NCBI GenBank assembly: GCA_947455465.1
Contig: CANGNS010000002.1
Location: 171,869 to 235,868, forward strand
Origin: Comamonadaceae bacterium
Lineage (GTDB): Bacteria > Pseudomonadota > Gammaproteobacteria > Burkholderiales > Burkholderiaceae_C
DNA: 64,000 bases
Direction: 5' to 3'
How positions within the stretch are numbered: the stretch's first letter is position 1; every line of letters starts with the position of its first letter. The translations under genes were made by a program, and so were the position numbers. Under the pieces are notes generated by a model. That model searched no databases and had not been told where the DNA came from. It was given only the letters and a program-made list of their open reading frames with translations. Shown piece by piece: positions 28,717-39,315 of this stretch.

Positions 28717-29658
28717 TTATTGCAAAGCCTGAACGCCTGCGACCAGCCAGCCGCCGCCGGCCTTGGGCTTGGTCATGTTCCAGACCTCGCGGAAGGGGCT
28801 GGGGCTGGCGCCGGGCTCTTCGCGGATCATGCCGGTGAACTCCACGCTGGCCATGTATTCGTCGGCCAGCTCTTCAATGCCCAGCAAATGCGCCTCAATG
28901 GCCAGCACCTCGGTGTGGTTGGGCTGGGTGCCGGTGTGGGCTTCACGGTCGCTGAGCTGGGTACGGATTTCGGCCAGCATGCTGTCGGTCATCATGGCAC
29001 GCAGGCTGCTGATGTCCGATTTATCCCAGGCCGCCTGCAGCGTGATGAAGTTGGCCTTGGCAGCGCGCAGGAAGCCCTCGGTATCGAAACCGGCAGGCAC
29101 GCCCCAGGCCTGCGAGCCCGCTAGCGCCGATCCAATCATGGAGCCGCCGTTCGCTGTCGCCGCTTGAAACGGCGCGCCCTGCTGCTCCCAAGGGCGGGCG
29201 GATGCGTCATTACCCACGTTTTCGGGGCGATACGGCGTACGCGCCGCCGTGCCCATACCGTCGCCACCGTAGGCGTAAGGCGCAGGCGACACACGGCGGC
29301 TTTGCAAAAAGTAGCGCAGCACCATCCACGGCACCAGCAAGGCACCGATGACCAATAAAACATTGCCAAAACCTTCGCCAAAGCCCATGGAGTGGGCCAA
29401 CCAGGCCAGGCCCAGACCGGCGGCCAAACCGCCCAGCATGGCGCCCCAGGGGCGGCGCTGCGGCACGGGGGCCGGCGCTTGGGCGGGCGCAGGCGCGGGG
29501 CGCTGGTTCACGGCAGGCGCGCTCGGGGGGGCGGCCTCGCGCTGCGTCACATTGCCCGATTGGCGGCCCATGGACCGCCCGCCGCCCAAACGCGCTGCCT
29601 CGGCGTTCAGGCTGACAAGCACCATCAAAGCTGCAAAAAAGGCGGTCCACCACTTCAT
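28717..29658 (-). CDS. Tim44-like domain protein, membrane-anchored
   Basis: A 313-residue exported or membrane protein. An N-terminal signal-like helix (residues 3-20) is followed by a Pro/Ala-rich linker, a hydrophobic pair (about 72-115, GAMLGGLAAGLGLAWLAHS and VLLVIGALLVPWMVLRY), a low-complexity stretch, and a C-terminal Tim44/TIM44-like domain of about 130 residues with FLRAAKANFITLQAAWDKSD. The bacterial function is unknown. It is a regular neighbour of ubiE and ubiJ in Comamonadaceae. The start at 29658 has a GGAAAG site 8 nt upstream. Confidence 0.88.
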   Translation of the reverse strand: MKWWTAFFAALMVLVSLNAEAARLGGGRSMGRQSGNVTQREAAPPSAPAVNQRPAPAPAQAPAPVPQRRPWGAMLGGLAAGLGLAWLAHSMGFGEGFGNVLLVIGALLVPWMVLRYFLQSRRVSPAPYAYGGDGMGTAARTPYRPENVGNDASARPWEQQGAPFQAATANGGSMIGSALAGSQAWGVPAGFDTEGFLRAAKANFITLQAAWDKSDISSLRAMMTDSMLAEIRTQLSDREAHTGTQPNHTEVLAIEAHLLGIEELADEYMASVEFTGMIREEPGASPSPFREVWNMTKPKAGGGWLVAGVQALQ

Positions 29659-29694
29659 ATCAATTCTTTCCAAAAAAACGCAAAGTCAAGTTGC

Positions 29695-30426
29695 TCAGCA
29701 CTTGATTCCAACATGCAATGCCGCAATGCCGGCACTCAGGTTGTGATAGTCCACATGGCCAAATCCACCTTTGCGCATCATGGCTTTGAGTTCGTCCTGC
29801 CCGGGATGCATGCGGATGGACTCGGCCAGGTAGCGGTAGCTGGCGTCATCACCGGCCACGAGCTTACCCAAGACGGGCAAAACCTTAAACGAGTACCAGT
29901 CATAGGCCTTTTCTAAAGGCGGGGCAATTTTGGAGAACTCCAGCACCAACAGTTTGCCGCCGGGCCGCAGGACGCGGCACATCTCTGCCAGCGCCTGGTC
30001 TTTGTGGGTCATGTTGCGCAGGCCAAAGGCGACGCTGACCAGGTCAAAGTGATTATCGGCAAAGGGCAGCTGCTCGGCGTCGCAGACCACGGTGGGCAGC
30101 ACCACACCGGCGTTGATCAGGCGGTTGCGGCCGGTGCTGAGCATGGCGTGGTTGATATCGGTGTGCACCACCTGCCCGCTGTTGCCGACTTTTTTGGAGA
30201 AAGCCAAGGCCAAGTCGCCCGTGCCGCCGGCAATGTCCAAGGCTTTATCGCCCTCTTTCAGGTTGGCCACCATGACGGTGTAAGCCTTCCACACGCGGTG
30301 CAGGCCGGCCGACATCAGGTCGTTCATCACGTCGTACTTGGGCGCGACCGAGTCAAACACGCCGCGCACGTGGCGGGCTTTTTCGGCCTCGTCGACCGAC
30401 TGGAATCCAAAATGGGTATGGGCCAT
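29695..30426 (-). CDS. ubiE: UbiE, ubiquinone/menaquinone C-methyltransferase
   Basis: UbiE methylates the quinone ring (demethoxyubiquinol to its C-methylated form) with S-adenosylmethionine. The 243-residue protein has the family N-terminus [20 protein letters not shown], the SAM-binding [15 protein letters not shown], ENxxF-like [19 protein letters not shown] and [15 protein letters not shown]. Length matches the family. It sits 36 nt before the Tim44 gene on the same strand and 20 nt after the DUF971 gene. Together with ubiJ, ubiB and the more distant ispB it forms most of a ubiquinone set in this window. Confidence 0.97.
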   Translation of the reverse strand: MAHTHFGFQSVDEAEKARHVRGVFDSVAPKYDVMNDLMSAGLHRVWKAYTVMVANLKEGDKALDIAGGTGDLALAFSKKVGNSGQVVHTDINHAMLSTGRNRLINAGVVLPTVVCDAEQLPFADNHFDLVSVAFGLRNMTHKDQALAEMCRVLRPGGKLLVLEFSKIAPPLEKAYDWYSFKVLPVLGKLVAGDDASYRYLAESIRMHPGQDELKAMMRKGGFGHVDYHNLSAGIAALHVGIKC

Positions 30427-30446
30427 GGGCGCTGCTCCGGGGCGTA

Positions 30447-30860
30447 TTAATGGCTGGCGCAGCCGTGGCCGGCGGCGACGGGCATGGGGGCATCGCGGTC
30501 GCGGCCAGCAGCGAGCAATCGTTTTTCGTAGTCCTGCCACAGGCGCGCTTGCTCGGCGCCCAGGAAATACAGGTAATCCCAGGAAAAAATGCCGGTGTCA
30601 TGCCCGTCCGAAAAGCGTGGCTGCACCGCGTAATTGCCCACCGGGTCAAGCGCCTCGATATCGACCAGGCGCTTGCCCGATTGCAACACTTCCTGGCCTG
30701 CGCCATGGCCCTGCACCTCGGCCGAGGGCGAATACACGCGCATCAGCTCAAAGGGAATACGGAAATCGGACCCGTCCGAAAAGCTGATTTGCAGCACGCG
30801 TGACTGGCTGTGCAGCGTCAGCGCCTGGGGGGTGGGAGAGTTTTTGCGCAAGCCGGCCAT
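30447..30860 (-). CDS. DUF971 domain protein
   Basis: A 137-residue protein of the DUF971 family (related to the N-terminal domain of gamma-butyrobetaine hydroxylase). It shows [56 protein letters not shown] and YLYFLG, the usual blocks. The end is a short His/Gly tail (AAGHGCASH). The family may take part in Fe-S or metal handling, but no function is established. It is 20 nt upstream of ubiE and probably co-transcribed, a placement conserved in Burkholderiales. Confidence 0.88.
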   Translation of the reverse strand: MAGLRKNSPTPQALTLHSQSRVLQISFSDGSDFRIPFELMRVYSPSAEVQGHGAGQEVLQSGKRLVDIEALDPVGNYAVQPRFSDGHDTGIFSWDYLYFLGAEQARLWQDYEKRLLAAGRDRDAPMPVAAGHGCASH

Positions 30861-30893
30861 GAAGGGTCCAAAAAAGTGGGGCTAATGTAAAGC

Positions 30894-33800
30894 TTAAACC
30901 AGCACCCGCTCGATACCGCCGGCATTGGCCCGCGCCACGTAGGCGGGCAGCCAGTCCTCGCCCAGCACGCGGCGCGCCATCTCGACCACGATGTAGTCGG
31001 CCTCGAGCAGACCGTTGTTCAGGTCGTTGCCATAACGGCTCAGGCCTTGCAGGCAGCTGGGGCAGCTTGTCAGAATTTTGGTGGCCGCGCCGGCATCGGC
31101 GGGCACCAAGGCGGCCAGCGCATCGGCGTCCTGGCGCAGCTGCTCTTCTTTGCGGAAACGGATTTGGGTGGAAATATCGGGCCGGGTGACGCCCAGGGTG
31201 CCCGACTCGCCGCAGCAGCGCGTGCTTTGCAGCACAGACTCGCCCACCAGCGCTTTGACCGTCTTGAGCGGGGCCTGCAATTTCATGGGGCTGTGGCAGG
31301 GGTCGTGGTAGAGATAGCCTGGGCCGCCCTCACCCAAAGTGATGCCTTTTTCCAGCAGGTATTCGTGGATGTCGATGATGCGGCAGCCGGGGAATATCTT
31401 GTCAAACTCATAGCCTTGCAGCTGGTCGTAGCAGGTGCCGCAGCTCACCACCACGGTTTTGATGTCCAGGTAGTTCAGCGTGTTGGCCACGCGGTGGAAC
31501 AGCACCCGGTTGTCGGTGATGATTTTTTCCGCCTTGTCCGCCTGCCCGCTGCCGCGTTGCGGATAGCCGCAGCACAAATAGCCTGGCGGCAGCACGGTTT
31601 GCACGCCCGCATGCCAGAGCATGGCTTGCGTGGCCAGCCCCACCTGGCTAAACAGGCGCTCGGAGCCGCAGCCGGGGAAGTAAAACACCGCTTCGGTCTC
31701 GGCCGAGGTGGCCTGCGGGTCACGGATGATGGGCACGTAATCGGCGTCTTCAATGTCCAGCAAAGCCCGCGCCGTGCGCTTGGGCAAGCCGCCGGGCATT
31801 TTTTTATTGATGAAGTGAATCACCTGCTCTTTGATGGGCGCAGTGCCCACGGTCGCGGGCGGCTTGGCCGTTTGCCGCTTGGCCAGCACGCGCAGCACAT
31901 CGTTGGCCAGGCGCTGCGCTTTAAAGCCTACGCCGACCATCATGCTGCGCATGAATTTGATAGTTTGCGGGTTGGTAGCGTTCAAAAACATCATGGCCAG
32001 CGCATTGCCGGGCCGAAAGCTTTTTTGCCCCATCTTGCGCAGCAAATTGCGCATGTGCATGGTGACGTCACCAAAGTCAATTTTGACCGGGCACGGGCTT
32101 TCGCACTGGTGGCAGACCGTGCAGTGGTCGGCCACGTCCTCGAACTCTTGCCAGTGCTTGATCGAGACGCCACGGCGCGTTTGCTCTTCGTACAAAAAGG
32201 CCTCAACCAAGAGCGAAGTGGCCAAAATTTTGTTGCGCGGGCTGTACAGCAAATTGGCGCGCGGCACGTGGGTGGCGCAGACCGGTTTGCACTTGCCGCA
32301 GCGCAGGCAGTCTTTGACCGAGTCGGCAATGGCACCGATATCGCTTTGCTGCATGATCAAGGACTCGTGGCCCATCAGGCCAAACGAAGGCGTGTAGGCG
32401 TTGGTCAGATCAGCGTCCACGCTGGCGCTGCCCTGCCCGGTTTTGCGCAGGAGCTTGCCTTTGTTGAACCGGCCTTCAGGATCGATGCGGGCTTTGTAAT
32501 CGGCAAAAGGCTGCAGCTCCGCGTCGGTCAAAAATTCCAGCTTGGTAATGCCGATGCCGTGCTCGCCCGAAATCACCCCGCCCAGCGAGCGGGCCAGCAG
32601 CATGATGCGTTTGACCGCCTCATGGGCGGTTTGCAGCATGGCGTAGTCGTCGCTGTTCACCGGGATATTGGTGTGCACATTACCGTCACCGGCGTGCATA
32701 TGCAGGGCGACCCACACCCGGCCCTTGAGCACGCGCTTGTGGATGGCGTTGCATTCTTGCAAGATGGCGGCAAAAGCCGAGCCGGTAAATATGCTTTGCA
32801 AAGGCGCCCGCAGCTGGGTTTTCCAGCTGGCGCGCAGACGGTGGTCCTGCAGTTGCGGAAAAAGGCTGTCCACCTCGTCGAGCCAGTTTTGCCAGTGGCC
32901 GCGCACCTGCGCAATCAAGGTTTGGGCCTGGCCCACACGGTCATCGAGCAACTCGGCCGAAGAAATGCCGTTGGCGTCGTCGCTTTTGCCCAAGGGCAAA
33001 TCACTGCGGGCAAAAAAGTCGGCCAAGGCGTCGCACAAGGCCAGCTTGTTGCGCAGCGAAAGCTCGATATTGATGCGCTCGATGCCGTCGGTGTACTCGC
33101 CCATGCGCGGCAGCGGAATGACCACGTCTTCGTTGATCTTGAAGGCATTGGTGTGTTTGCTGATGGCCGCCGTGCGCTTGCGGTCCAGCCAAAACTTGCG
33201 CCGCGCCTCCGGGCTGATGGCCACAAAACCCTCGCCGCTGCGCGAGTTGGCAATGCGCACCACTTCAGAGGTCGCACGGGCCACGGCGTCCGGGTCGTCG
33301 CCGGCAATATCGCCCACCAAGACCATTTTGGGCAGGCCCGAACTGCCGCCCAGTTCGGCGGCGCGCTTGCTTTTGGTGGCGTAGCCCACAGCCTTGAGGT
33401 AGCGGTCGTCCAAATGCTCCAGGCCCGCCAGCACCACGCCGCTGCGCTTTTGCTCGGCAAACATAAAGTCTTTGATGTCCACAATGCTGGGCACCGCGTC
33501 GCGCGCATTGCCGAAAAACTCCAGGCAGACGGTGCGCGTGTGCGCCGGCATGCGGTGCAGCACCCAGCTGGCGCTGGTAATCAGACCGTCGCAACCCTCT
33601 TTTTGGATGCCGGGCAGGCCACTCAAAAACTTGTCGGTGACGTCCTTGCCCAGGCCTTCTTTGCGAAAGGCGCTGCCCGGGATGCGCAGGGTTTCGGTGC
33701 CCAGCAAGGTCTTGCCGTCGGCCTTGAAAGTGCGCAGCTCAAACACCGCCTCGGGCGCATCATGGATCTTGCCCATGTTGTGGCCAACGCGGGTGACTTC

Positions 33801-34793
33801 CAGCCACTGCGCATCGGGCGTCACCATGCGCCAGCTGGCCAGATTGTCCAAAGCCGTGCCCCACAGCACGGCTTTTTTGCCGCCTGCGTTCATGGCGATA
33901 TTGCCGCCAATGCACGAGGCCTCGGCCGAGGTCGGGTCTACCGCGAACACAAAACCGGCGCGCTCGGCCGCATCGGCCACGCGCTGGGTGACCACACCGG
34001 CCTCGGTCCAGACGGTGGCCACCTCGCGGTCCAGGCCGGGCAGTTGGCGCATTTGCACCGGGCCCATGGCGTCGAGTTTTTCAGTGTTGATGACCACGCT
34101 TTTCCAGCTCAGGGGCACCGCACCGCCGGTGTAGCCGGTGCCGCCGCCGCGGGCGATGATGGTCAGTTCGAGGCCGATGCAGCCCTTGACCAGGCGCGCC
34201 ATTTCCTCTTCGGTGTCGGGCGTGAGCACCACAAAAGGGTATTCCACGCGCCAGTCGGTGGCATCGGTGACGTGCGAGACGCGGCTTAGGCCGTCAAATT
34301 TGATATTGCCCGGCGCCGTCAGGCGGCCCAGCGCGCGCTGGGTTTTGCGCCGCAGGGCGGCGACGTGGACAAAATTGGCATCAAAGGCGTCCACCGCCGC
34401 TTGGGCGGCGTCGAGCAAACTGCCCACCATGGCGTCTCGCTGGCCACCGCTTTGGGGGGCGCGGCGCTTGTGGATTTCGGCCAGGCGGTGGCGCAAAGCG
34501 TCCACCAGCATGCGCCGGCGCTTGGGGTTGTCCAGCAAATCGTCTTGTAAATAGGGGTTGCGCTGCACCACCCAGATATCACCCAGCACCTCGTAGAGCA
34601 TGCGCGCCGAGCGGCCGGTGTTGCGCTCCTGGCGCAGGAGCAGCAAGCTGTCCCAGGCCGCAGCGCCCAGCAGGCGGATGACAATCTCGCGGTCGGAAAA
34701 CGAGGTGTAGTTGTACGGAATCTCGCGGATGCGCTCGCCCGCAGGTGCGGAAGTGGCAGACAGCAGATGCGACAGGTCGGTGGGAGCGTTCAT
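30894..34793 (-). CDS. Large FAD-linked oxidase / Fe-S oxidoreductase fusion (DUF3683)
   Basis: A 1299-residue protein joining several redox modules. The N-terminal 180 residues match DUF3683; a FAD-binding PCMH domain follows ([16 protein letters not shown], about residues 255-270) with the C-terminal cap of the GlcD/D-lactate dehydrogenase family ([28 protein letters not shown]); then two 4Fe-4S motifs [16 protein letters not shown] and [15 protein letters not shown]; and two CCG domains with [10 protein letters not shown] and [10 protein letters not shown]. The layout equals a glycolate/lactate oxidase (GlcD-GlcF) in one chain and predicts a membrane-associated 2-hydroxyacid dehydrogenase passing electrons to quinone. 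The true substrate is not known. Confidence 0.9.
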   Translation of the reverse strand: MNAPTDLSHLLSATSAPAGERIREIPYNYTSFSDREIVIRLLGAAAWDSLLLLRQERNTGRSARMLYEVLGDIWVVQRNPYLQDDLLDNPKRRRMLVDALRHRLAEIHKRRAPQSGGQRDAMVGSLLDAAQAAVDAFDANFVHVAALRRKTQRALGRLTAPGNIKFDGLSRVSHVTDATDWRVEYPFVVLTPDTEEEMARLVKGCIGLELTIIARGGGTGYTGGAVPLSWKSVVINTEKLDAMGPVQMRQLPGLDREVATVWTEAGVVTQRVADAAERAGFVFAVDPTSAEASCIGGNIAMNAGGKKAVLWGTALDNLASWRMVTPDAQWLEVTRVGHNMGKIHDAPEAVFELRTFKADGKTLLGTETLRIPGSAFRKEGLGKDVTDKFLSGLPGIQKEGCDGLITSASWVLHRMPAHTRTVCLEFFGNARDAVPSIVDIKDFMFAEQKRSGVVLAGLEHLDDRYLKAVGYATKSKRAAELGGSSGLPKMVLVGDIAGDDPDAVARATSEVVRIANSRSGEGFVAISPEARRKFWLDRKRTAAISKHTNAFKINEDVVIPLPRMGEYTDGIERINIELSLRNKLALCDALADFFARSDLPLGKSDDANGISSAELLDDRVGQAQTLIAQVRGHWQNWLDEVDSLFPQLQDHRLRASWKTQLRAPLQSIFTGSAFAAILQECNAIHKRVLKGRVWVALHMHAGDGNVHTNIPVNSDDYAMLQTAHEAVKRIMLLARSLGGVISGEHGIGITKLEFLTDAELQPFADYKARIDPEGRFNKGKLLRKTGQGSASVDADLTNAYTPSFGLMGHESLIMQQSDIGAIADSVKDCLRCGKCKPVCATHVPRANLLYSPRNKILATSLLVEAFLYEEQTRRGVSIKHWQEFEDVADHCTVCHQCESPCPVKIDFGDVTMHMRNLLRKMGQKSFRPGNALAMMFLNATNPQTIKFMRSMMVGVGFKAQRLANDVLRVLAKRQTAKPPATVGTAPIKEQVIHFINKKMPGGLPKRTARALLDIEDADYVPIIRDPQATSAETEAVFYFPGCGSERLFSQVGLATQAMLWHAGVQTVLPPGYLCCGYPQRGSGQADKAEKIITDNRVLFHRVANTLNYLDIKTVVVSCGTCYDQLQGYEFDKIFPGCRIIDIHEYLLEKGITLGEGGPGYLYHDPCHSPMKLQAPLKTVKALVGESVLQSTRCCGESGTLGVTRPDISTQIRFRKEEQLRQDADALAALVPADAGAATKILTSCPSCLQGLSRYGNDLNNGLLEADYIVVEMARRVLGEDWLPAYVARANAGGIERVLV

Positions 34794-34895
34794 CAATTTC
34801 GATGTTACCGCAGCGCAGCAAAAACGCCGGGCCCCGCCCATTGCAACCCTAGGGCTGGCGGGGGCGGCCAGCAAGTGCGGGTTACAGTGGCGCCT

Positions 34896-35696
34896 ATGAC
34901 TGCCCCGCACGCCCTGCCTGCCTGGCCCTACCCGCGCTGGATTGCGCACCGGGGCGCGGGCCTTTTGGCCCCTGAAAACACCTTGGCCGCCTTTCGCCTG
35001 GGCGCAAGCTACGGTTACCGCATGTTCGAGTGCGACGTCAAACTCAGCAGCGACGATGTGCCCTTTTTGCTGCACGACGACACCCTAGAGCGCACCACCA
35101 ACCCCGGCGCTGGCGCGCCACCCGAGGGCCCGCCAGCCGAGGCCATCGCCGGCGCCCACCCCTGGCGCCACCTAGCCACGCGCGACGCCGGCCAGTGGCA
35201 CAGCAGCGCCTACGCCGGTGAAACCATGCCCACGCTGGCCCAAATCACCCGCTTTTGCAGCGCGGGCGGGCACTGCCTCAATATCGAGATCAAGCCGACC
35301 ACCGGCACGGCCTTGCACACCGGCGCCGTGGTCGCCGCGCAAGCGCACGGCCTGTGGCAGGGTGCACCGGTGCCACCCCTATTAAGCTCTTTTGAGGTCG
35401 AGGCCCTGCAAGGCGCCCGCCTGAGCGCGCCGGGGCTGCCGCGCGCCCTGTTGCTCGATACGCTGTGGGAGGGCTGGCTGGCTGCCGCGCTAGACCTGCA
35501 TTGCGTGGCCTTGGTATGCAATTACACGCTATGGACCGCCGAGACGGTCGCCCAGGCCCAAGCGGCGGGTCTGCGCTGCCTGAGCTACACGGTCAATGAC
35601 GAGGCAGCGGCAAAGCAGCTCGTGGCATGGGGCACCGACGGCATCATTACCGACCGGGTCGACCACTTCCGGCCCGACGCGCCCTTGGCCGCCTAA
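34896..35696 (+). CDS. ugpQ: Glycerophosphodiester phosphodiesterase
   Basis: A 266-residue cytoplasmic GDPD that hydrolyses glycerophosphodiesters to glycerol 3-phosphate and an alcohol. It has [19 protein letters not shown] with the catalytic histidine, [25 protein letters not shown] (metal ligands and second histidine), LNIEIKPT and the C-terminal [11 protein letters not shown]. No signal peptide is present, so it resembles UgpQ rather than GlpQ. It begins about 100 nt from the divergent oxidoreductase. Its TAA shares CTAA with the stop of the convergent small membrane protein gene. Confidence 0.95.
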   Translation: MTAPHALPAWPYPRWIAHRGAGLLAPENTLAAFRLGASYGYRMFECDVKLSSDDVPFLLHDDTLERTTNPGAGAPPEGPPAEAIAGAHPWRHLATRDAGQWHSSAYAGETMPTLAQITRFCSAGGHCLNIEIKPTTGTALHTGAVVAAQAHGLWQGAPVPPLLSSFEVEALQGARLSAPGLPRALLLDTLWEGWLAAALDLHCVALVCNYTLWTAETVAQAQAAGLRCLSYTVNDEAAAKQLVAWGTDGIITDRVDHFRPDAPLAA

Positions 35697-35968
35697 TGGC
35701 CAAAGCGCATCCCGGCCCATTGCGCCAGGCTGCAGGCGCACAGCATGGCGCCGTAACTGGCCATTTTTCCGTCATTGCCAAAGAACCACAGGCCCAGCGC
35801 CAAGGCGGCCAAACCGGCCAGCGCATTGACAGCGCTTTGGCCTTGCCAGGACAGGCGCACCGCTGCCGGGCGCAGCACCCAGGGCGCCAGCAGCGCCAAA
35901 AACAGCCCCACGCACAGGGCGGGCGCGGCAAAGTTCAGCGCATGGTTGACAAAATCGAGCGGGCCCAT
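35693..35968 (-). CDS. Small hypothetical inner-membrane protein
   Basis: A 91-residue protein with three predicted membrane helices (about residues 10-29 APALCVGLFLALLAPWVL, 42-62 and 68-86). It begins MGPLDFVNHALNF, with AAGGA 6 nt before the ATG. It looks like a conserved small membrane protein of Burkholderiales of unknown function that commonly lies next to hemA. It is divergent from hemA with 43 nt between the starts, and converges tightly with ugpQ. Confidence 0.75.
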   Translation of the reverse strand: MGPLDFVNHALNFAAPALCVGLFLALLAPWVLRPAAVRLSWQGQSAVNALAGLAALALGLWFFGNDGKMASYGAMLCACSLAQWAGMRFGH

Positions 35969-35971
35969 TGG

Positions 35972-36000
35972 TTCCTTCTGTAGAACAACAATTTTATAAT
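35972..36000 (+). promoter_or_regulatory. Promoter of hemA, overlapping the oppositely oriented small-gene promoter
   Basis: A perfect TATAAT at 35995-36000 is preceded by a weak TTCCTT at 35972-35977 with a 17-nt spacer. The start point would lie near 36007, five bases before the hemA ATG. On the other strand the same bases give a TATAAA-like -10 for the small membrane protein gene. Confidence 0.5.
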
Positions 36001-36011
36001 CCGCGCTATAT

Positions 36012-37271
36012 ATGGCAGTCTGGGCATTAGGCATCAACCACACCACCGCGCCGCTGGACTTGCGCGGGCGCTTTGCCTTTGCCATCGACAAAATCGAGCC
36101 CCACCTGCATGGCCTGCGCCAATCCATGCCCAGCGCGCCAGAGGCGGCCATCGTTTCCACCTGCAACCGCACTGAGATTTATTGTGCCGGCGACCAGTCG
36201 CACCTGGAGCACACGCTCGATTGGCTGGCCCAGTCCGGCGGCGTCAGCACCCAGGCGCTGCGCTCGCACACCTACAGCCTGACCGACGATGCCGCCGCCC
36301 GCCACGCCTTTCGGGTGGCCAGCGGCCTCGATTCGATGGTGTTGGGCGAGCCACAGATTTTGGGACAGCTCAAAGACGCGGTGCGCGCCGCCGATGCCGC
36401 CGGGGCGCTGGGCAGCACGCTCTCGCAGCTGTTTCAACGCTCGTTTGCCGTGGCTAAAGAGGTGCGCAGCTCCACCGAAATCGGCGCGCACTCCATCAGC
36501 ATGGCCGCGGCAGCGGTGCGTCTGGCCGGGCAGTTGTTTGAGGACATGGGCAAAGTCAAGGTTTTGTTTGTGGGCGCGGGCGAGATGATCGAGCTGTGCA
36601 GCACCCACTTTGCCGCCAAAAACCCCCAATCCATCACGATTGCCAACCGCACGCTGGAGCGCGGCGAGCAGTTGGCCAGCCGCTTTGACGCGCAGGTGAT
36701 GCGCCTGTCTGACCTGCCCGAGCGCCTGGCCGAGTTTGACGCCGTGATCAGCTGCACCGCCAGCACTTTGCCCATCATCGGCCTAGGTGCCGTGGAGCGG
36801 GCTCTGAAAAAGCGCAAACGCCGGCCGATGTTCATGGTCGATTTGGCCGTGCCACGCGATATCGAGCCCGAGGTCAAAAAGCTCAGCGATGTGTATCTCT
36901 ACACCGTAGACGACCTCGCCGGCGTGGTGCAAACCGGCCAGGCCAACCGCCAAGCGGCCGTGGCCCAGGCCGAGGCGATTGTGGACACCGGCGTGCAAAG
37001 CTTTATGCACTGGCTGGACAAACGCCATACCGTGCCACTGATCCAGGAGCTCAATGCCCAGGCCGACGCCTGGCGCGCCCAAGAGCTGGCGCGTGCCCAC
37101 AAAGCGCTGGCCAAGGGCGAAGACCCGGCCGCCGTGCTCGAAGCCCTGAGCAAAGGCCTGACCCAAAAAATGCTGCACGGCGCTTTTGCCGAGCTGCACG
37201 CGGCCGACGCGGTGGCCCGCGAGCGCGCCAGCTACGCCATCGAACACTTCTTTTTGCGCAAAGAGCGTTAG
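36012..37271 (+). CDS. hemA: Glutamyl-tRNA reductase
   Basis: HemA reduces glutamyl-tRNA(Glu) to glutamate-1-semialdehyde, the first step of tetrapyrrole synthesis by the C5 route. The 419-residue protein has the catalytic cysteine in STCNRTEIY (Cys51), the [19 protein letters not shown] block, [12 protein letters not shown] and [13 protein letters not shown] of the NADPH domain, and the C-terminal dimerisation helices. There is no Shine-Dalgarno and the predicted start of transcription is only a few bases before the ATG, so the mRNA may be nearly leaderless. prfA and prmC follow in the conserved hemA-prfA-prmC order. Confidence 0.97.
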   Translation: MAVWALGINHTTAPLDLRGRFAFAIDKIEPHLHGLRQSMPSAPEAAIVSTCNRTEIYCAGDQSHLEHTLDWLAQSGGVSTQALRSHTYSLTDDAAARHAFRVASGLDSMVLGEPQILGQLKDAVRAADAAGALGSTLSQLFQRSFAVAKEVRSSTEIGAHSISMAAAAVRLAGQLFEDMGKVKVLFVGAGEMIELCSTHFAAKNPQSITIANRTLERGEQLASRFDAQVMRLSDLPERLAEFDAVISCTASTLPIIGLGAVERALKKRKRRPMFMVDLAVPRDIEPEVKKLSDVYLYTVDDLAGVVQTGQANRQAAVAQAEAIVDTGVQSFMHWLDKRHTVPLIQELNAQADAWRAQELARAHKALAKGEDPAAVLEALSKGLTQKMLHGAFAELHAADAVARERASYAIEHFFLRKER

Positions 37272-37362
37272 CGACGCTGCCCGTGGCGGCCCTTTTGCGG
37301 CCCGCCAGACCGTGCCCTGGTGCCGCTGCGCTGGGCCTCCCGCCCCTCTTTGCCCTAGCCCC

Positions 37363-38448
37363 ATGAAACCTTTTTTGCGCCAACAACTGTCCCGCTACAC
37401 CGACCGCCTGGGCGAGTTGGAGTTCTTGCTCTCGCGCGAGGACATCATGAAGGACATGACCCAGTTTCTGGCCCTCTCGCGCGAACACACCGAAGTCGGC
37501 GCAGTCGCCAGCCGCTGGGCCCGCTACCAAAGCCGCGAGGCCGACTTGGCCAGCGCCACGGAAATGCTGTCCGATCCCGACATGGTGGATATGGCGCAAG
37601 AAGAGATCGAGGGCGCCCAGGCCGAGCTGGCGCAACTCGAAGCCGAACTGACCCGCATGCTGCTGCCCAAAGACCCGGACGATGCGCGCAATGCCTTTGT
37701 GGAAATCCGCGCCGGCACCGGCGGCGACGAGTCCACGCTATTTGCCGGCGACCTGGCGCGCATGTACACCCGCTACTGCGACGGCCAGGGCTGGAAAACC
37801 GAGATCATGAGCGAATCGGCCAGCGAGCTGGGTGGCTACAAAGAGGTGGTGCTGCGCGTGGAAGGCCATAAGGTGTATGGCGCGCTCAAGTTTGAATCGG
37901 GCGGCCACCGCGTGCAGCGCGTGCCGGTTACCGAGACGCAGGGCCGCATCCACACCAGCGCCTGCACCGTGGCGGTGCTGGCCGAGCCGGACGAGGCAGA
38001 AGCCATCAAGATCAACCCATCTGATTTACGCATAGACACTTTCCGCGCCAGCGGTGCGGGCGGGCAGCACATCAATAAAACCGATTCAGCGGTGCGTATC
38101 ACCCACTTGCCTACCGGCATCGTCGCCGAATGCCAGGACGGACGCAGCCAGCACAGCAACAAGGCGCAAGCGCTGCGCGTGCTGACCGCGCGCATTCAAG
38201 AAAAAGACCGCTCCGAGCGCGCCGCCAAAGACGCCGCCGAGCGCAAAAGCCTGGTCGGCACCGGTGACCGTAGCGACCGCATACGCACCTACAACTTCCC
38301 CCAAGGCCGCCTGACCGACCACCGCATCAACCTGACGCTGTACAAGCTGCTCACCATCATGGAAGGCGACCTGGGCGATGTGGTCGAAGCGCTGCAAGCC
38401 TATGAGGCGGCGCAGCAAATGGCCGACTTGGAACTGGGCAACCCCTAA
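37363..38448 (+). CDS. prfA: Peptide chain release factor 1
   Basis: RF1 recognises UAA and UAG and triggers peptide release. The 361-residue protein has the codon-reading tripeptide PVT (residues 188-190) in [15 protein letters not shown], and the GGQ motif (233-235) in [15 protein letters not shown], whose glutamine is methylated by PrmC, encoded immediately downstream. Length and domain order match the family. The ATG at 37363 gives MKPFLRQQL, the usual start. It lies 91 nt after hemA and 8 nt before prmC. Confidence 0.98.
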   Translation: MKPFLRQQLSRYTDRLGELEFLLSREDIMKDMTQFLALSREHTEVGAVASRWARYQSREADLASATEMLSDPDMVDMAQEEIEGAQAELAQLEAELTRMLLPKDPDDARNAFVEIRAGTGGDESTLFAGDLARMYTRYCDGQGWKTEIMSESASELGGYKEVVLRVEGHKVYGALKFESGGHRVQRVPVTETQGRIHTSACTVAVLAEPDEAEAIKINPSDLRIDTFRASGAGGQHINKTDSAVRITHLPTGIVAECQDGRSQHSNKAQALRVLTARIQEKDRSERAAKDAAERKSLVGTGDRSDRIRTYNFPQGRLTDHRINLTLYKLLTIMEGDLGDVVEALQAYEAAQQMADLELGNP

Positions 38449-38456
38449 GGCGCCCA

Positions 38457-39293
38457 GTGTCCATGCCCACGCTCGCACAGGCTTTGCACAGCGCAGGCGC
38501 GCACGGCCTGCAGCGGCTGGAGGCGCAGTTGCTGCTGTTGCATGTGCTGGGGCGGGCGCCTGCCGACCGGGCCTGGCTGCTGGCACACGCCGATGACGCC
38601 TTGCCCGAGGCCGCGCTGCCACGCTGGCAAGACATGTTGGGGCGCCACATGGCCGGCGAGCCCCTGGCCTACCTCACTGGGCTAAGCGCTTTTTACGGAC
38701 TGGATTTGCAGGTGGACCGGCGCGTGCTCTGCCCCCGCGCCGACACCGAAACTTTGGTGGACTGGGCGCTGGAACTGCTGCCCCCGGCCGCCCGCGTGCT
38801 GGACCTGGGCACGGGCAGCGGCGCTATCGCCCTGGCGCTCAAGCACCAGCGCCCGGATGCGCAGGTGCAGGCGCGCGATACCAGCCAAGATGCACTGGAG
38901 GTGGCCCGCGCGAATGCGCAGCGTCTACACCTCGACCTGGCGTTTTCGCAAGGTGCATGGCTGGAGGGCATAGCCGGACGTTTTAACGCCATCGTCTCCA
39001 ACCCGCCGTATATCGCGCAGGGCGATCCACACCTTCCCGCCCTCGCCCATGAACCTTTGCAAGCCCTGGTGAGCGGCCCCGACGGACTGGACGATATACG
39101 CGCCATCATTGCGCAAGCCCCCGCGCACCTGCACGACGGCGCCTGGCTGCTGCTAGAGCACGGCTACGACCAGGCGCCAGAAGTACGCGCCCTGCTGGGG
39201 GCGGCGGGCTTTAGCGAAGTGCAATCGCGCCAAGACTTGGCCGGTATTGCACGCTGCAGTGGCGGGCGCTGGGCGCTTGGCATGGCGCCTTGA
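38457..39293 (+). CDS. prmC: Release factor glutamine N5-methyltransferase
   Basis: PrmC methylates the glutamine of the GGQ motif of RF1 and RF2. The 278-residue protein has an N-terminal helical domain (LEAQLLLLHVLG), the SAM site VLDLGTGSGAIALAL and the catalytic NPPY at residues 182-185. The start is GTG 38457, where AAGG lies 7 nt upstream; ATG 38463 is spaced too far from it. The gene follows prfA by 8 nt and ends 22 nt from the convergent leuA. The residues after the SAM site read ARDTSQDALEVA, slightly off the usual DxSxxAL but acceptable. Confidence 0.96.
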   Translation: MSMPTLAQALHSAGAHGLQRLEAQLLLLHVLGRAPADRAWLLAHADDALPEAALPRWQDMLGRHMAGEPLAYLTGLSAFYGLDLQVDRRVLCPRADTETLVDWALELLPPAARVLDLGTGSGAIALALKHQRPDAQVQARDTSQDALEVARANAQRLHLDLAFSQGAWLEGIAGRFNAIVSNPPYIAQGDPHLPALAHEPLQALVSGPDGLDDIRAIIAQAPAHLHDGAWLLLEHGYDQAPEVRALLGAAGFSEVQSRQDLAGIARCSGGRWALGMAP

Positions 39294-39315
39294 ACACTTG
39301 CCCGTCCCCAGAAAA

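Noticed and set aside
31047..34289. A 1080-codon open frame on the plus strand opposite the large oxidoreductase gene
   Set aside because: The minus-strand frame holds clear FAD, Fe-S and CCG motifs; the plus-strand product is a low-complexity His/Gly/Ala/Val translation with no motif, as expected for the antisense of a GC-rich gene.
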